Position numbers and translations under genes: made by a program
Notes under the pieces: model-generated
What the model was told of the DNA's origin: nothing
The model's database searches: none
The model's input: the letters and a program-made list of their open reading frames with translations, nothing else
Part shown: piece by piece, positions 61,668 through 64,000 of the stretch
Numbering within the stretch: the first letter of the stretch is position 1
Layout of the letters: each line of letters begins with the position of its first letter
Origin: Sternotherus odoratus
Taxonomy: Eukaryota; Chordata; Testudines; Kinosternidae
Assembly (NCBI GenBank): GCA_032164245.1
Contig: JAVMKO010000001.1
Coordinates: 74,397,892-74,461,891, forward strand
DNA: 64,000 bases
Reading direction: 5' to 3'

Positions 61668-62083
61668 CTGTTCGAAATCCCAGGTGCTTGCTAGACTGTG
61701 GTGGGGCTGCAGAGGTGGAAGGGCCTGAAAGCAGACGTCAAACAGTACAATATCGTCTCAGAACTATTAAAAGCTTCGGTGCATCCTCAGAAAAAGTATC
61801 TGTGGAATATTAAGGCCAAAATTAACCCTTTGTAAAACTCAGCTCCAACATATTCTCAGCGGAATGCTTTAGTTCCCCAGAAACCTCATGGACACAGCTG
61901 TTAAGCCGAGTGAAAAGAGTGCACACACAATTGTAAGCTGTAATTTTAAAATGCTGTATGTTTAAAAACTGCAGACGACTGTAGCTTGGGGGTTTGTCAG
62001 CGTGTTCAGGCATTCTACATTTTGCCGAACTTAACAGTCATGGAGGTTCCCGAGTGGTAAGGAGACATTCTAGTATCTAGCCC

Positions 62084-62427
62084 AGGGGTTCTCAAACTTC
62101 ATTGCACCACGACCCCCTTCTGACAAAAAAAAATTACTACACAATCTCAGGAGGGAGGACCAAGCCCGTCTGAGCCCCACTGTCCCAGGCTGGGAGGTAG
62201 GGGGGGCGCAAAGCCCAAGTCTCACCACTCCATGGCCAAAGACAAAGCCAAGGGCTTCAGCCCCAGGCAGGGGGCCTGTAACCCAAGCCCTACCACCCAG
62301 AGCTGATGCCCTTGGGCTTGGACTTTGGCCCTGGGCCCCAGCAAGTCTAAGCCAACCCTGGCAACCCCATTAAAAGGGGCTCACAACCCACTGTGGGGTC
62401 CCCAACTCAGAGTTTGAGAACTGCTCA
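62084..62427. mobile_element. hAT element splitting the Harbinger partner gene
   Basis: The ends AGGGGTTCTCAAACTTC and AGAGTTTGAGAACTGCTCA are inverted. The 8-bp duplication TCTAGCCC (62076-62083) and TCTAGTCC (62428-62435) has one mismatch. The interior has GCCCCAGGCAGGGGGCC-type sequence and no gene. Confidence 0.8.
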
Positions 62428-63036
62428 TCTAGTCCATATCACTGGTAGCAAGTCAGCTGTGTATGCCACAAATTTTCAAGCTTATGGTGATGGAGCAACA
62501 CAGCTGTGAGTGGTGTGAGCTGGTGTCCTGTAAACATGGACCTGAAAAATAAGCTTTGCCCTGAAATGTGATCCCCTATCTGGAGTTCCGACTACAGAAA
62601 AAGTTTGCTGCTATCACCATCAGAGATTGGGTCACAATTCATGGGGGGACTCAACAGGACGCTAAGTTAGCACCCACATGGATTAATTCCTCCTTACTGC
62701 TTATGATACAGCCTACTCTAACTACGTTGACCTATGGACTACCTGCAAGCCCACATGTTTAACTGTTGTTTATGCTTTCCAACCTCCATTCTGAATTCCA
62801 TGTGATGCTGGGGGGAGTGATGCCAAGATGCTGGTGTGCATTTTACCATTAGTGGACACACACAGCAACCCACACCTTGTAATAAAAACGACACTGGGTC
62901 ATAACCCAGAAACCACTCCTACCGGCATAGTAACAACAACAAACGTGAAGCCAAACACTTACCGGGCTCCGGGGCTACATTCTACCGCTTCTGCTGCCAG
63001 TTCCACGGCAGGGTGCTTGGGGAGGGCTGGGTGTCA

Positions 63037-63490
63037 TCAAAGAGCTCCTCTGAGTATGGACCCAGAATGTTCTGTGTCTGCTCCGGAGGCAAAATCTCTT
63101 TGGGGACTGGTATGAGCACCAGTCACTTGATCCGGCATCAGCTGGCTCCCCTCCAGAGCTATACTAGTTTTGAGGGTCAGAGGGCTGCCATCCCAGCTGA
63201 CCAGGTGATCATAAACTGCTGGGGGCTCAGTACCCAGCACCCAGTCAAAGTCCTCGTTAAAGAGACAGGATGATGCGGCGTTCCCAGCGGTGTGCCTTCT
63301 CATCCCTGGCTTTCCGGTAGTCACTCGTCAGACATTTACTCAGCTCCCCTGTACCATCACTGGACCACTGAATCCCAACACCGGCTGTTTATTTCTTGGT
63401 ACACCTGGTCATTTCTGGGATTCTTACTAGAGCGGAACATCTTACTCGTCTCACACCACAGCTCTGCCAGAAGCTGATTGTGTTCCTATG
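63037..63490 (-). pseudogene. N-terminal part of the Harbinger Myb-like partner gene
   Basis: The minus strand reads LLAELWCETSKMFRSSKNPRN (trimmed here to its core), then QVYQEINSRCWDSV, a stop, shifted sequence, and a clean frame at 63324-63037 with FNEDFDWVLGTEPPAVYDH and DTEHSGSILRGAL. This resembles the Myb/SANT-like DNA-binding protein of two-gene Harbinger transposons. It is broken by stops and separated from its C-terminal part by a hAT. Confidence 0.55.
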
Positions 63491-63499
63491 ACCAGGGAG

Positions 63500-64000
63500 C
63501 AGTGCATTTGACAAGGACGTCTGTTCAGTGGCCATAGCTTATGCAGGAGATAGTTCACTCTCTTTGTACTTCAGCAATCAGAATAAAATGGAAGGGGTAA
63601 ATGCTGAGCGGCTGAACCAGAACCAGGGGACGGCTTCTGCTTCCTGGGAGTTGATTAGCAAGTCATAGGATAGAAAGGCTAGGACCAAGGGATTGTGGGA
63701 CAGCATTGGAGGATTCTCGGGAAGCACGTTTGGCAAAACGGGGGGTCCAACTGCATCCATGCTGCAAAATGGTGCAATTTGGATGGGACTCGGGGCCCAT
63801 CTTATGGCATGGATGCGGAGGGCTTGCTGGCCCGAGGTCAGACACATTTCTGTGCAGACAGAAGGGAGGTATGGCTTGAACCTGAGTTTGCACTACAGTC
63901 TAGACATCACATAGTTTATCTAGTCCCTCCTCCCACACCAGTGCAAGATTCTGTAGACGTGGGGGGTGGGGGTTTACCATTTTTAGAGGCACCTTTGTGA
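63500..64000. other. Window end, no gene recognised
   Basis: Open frames exist (e.g. 63693-63914 +), but none has a known domain. The stretch may be the outer part of the Harbinger element, whose right terminus I could not find. Confidence 0.35.

Overview
The window looks like vertebrate nuclear DNA, most likely a reptile and probably a turtle. It has a multi-exon transporter gene with GT-AG introns and vertebrate UTR layout, CR1-type LINE fragments, hAT and Harbinger elements, non-autonomous Helitrons, Gypsy and ERV-like LTRs, and a DIRS retrotransposon. The species call is inference from repeat content; no host sequence identifies it directly.

Host genes. One protein-coding gene runs on the + strand from about 15,994 to 48,210. 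Eleven large coding exons, all with consensus splice sites, join into one uninterrupted reading frame of 606 codons plus stop. The product is a nucleobase/ascorbate transporter (NAT/SLC23) family protein and most resembles SLC23A4 (SNBT1, the sodium-dependent nucleobase transporter). The start codon is the only uncertain part: a tiny first coding exon at 15,994-16,000 gives a consistent model. Downstream, a 75-bp terminal coding exon (50,840-50,914, minus strand) suggests a second gene that converges on the transporter. Its product is not recognised with confidence.

Layout. 1-2,052: no gene seen. 2,053-3,657: Helitron copy A with a nested hAT. 6,010-8,303: Harbinger element with a decayed transposase. 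8,307-15,990: intergenic DNA with a Tigger-like MITE, Helitron B, a MIR-like SINE, a hAT MITE and a GC-rich hAT. 16,382-48,210: transporter exons. Intron 3 (14.4 kb) holds an LTR-like block, a Gmr1-like Gypsy provirus remnant (20,424-26,610) and, nested in that, Helitron C and several hAT elements. Later introns hold a solo LTR (29,617-30,369), two CR1 fragments and hAT MITEs. 51,811-58,014: a structurally complete DIRS retrotransposon on the minus strand with gag, RT/RNase H, a methyltransferase-like region, a tyrosine recombinase, terminal inverted repeats and an internal circle-junction repeat. 58,159-64,000: a hAT MITE, a CR1 3' end, and a decayed two-gene Harbinger with transposase on + and a Myb-like partner on minus.

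The most striking element is the DIRS: all three reading frames are open and the catalytic residues are present. The second is the Helitron family, where copy A carries a hAT insertion whose empty site is preserved in copies B and C.
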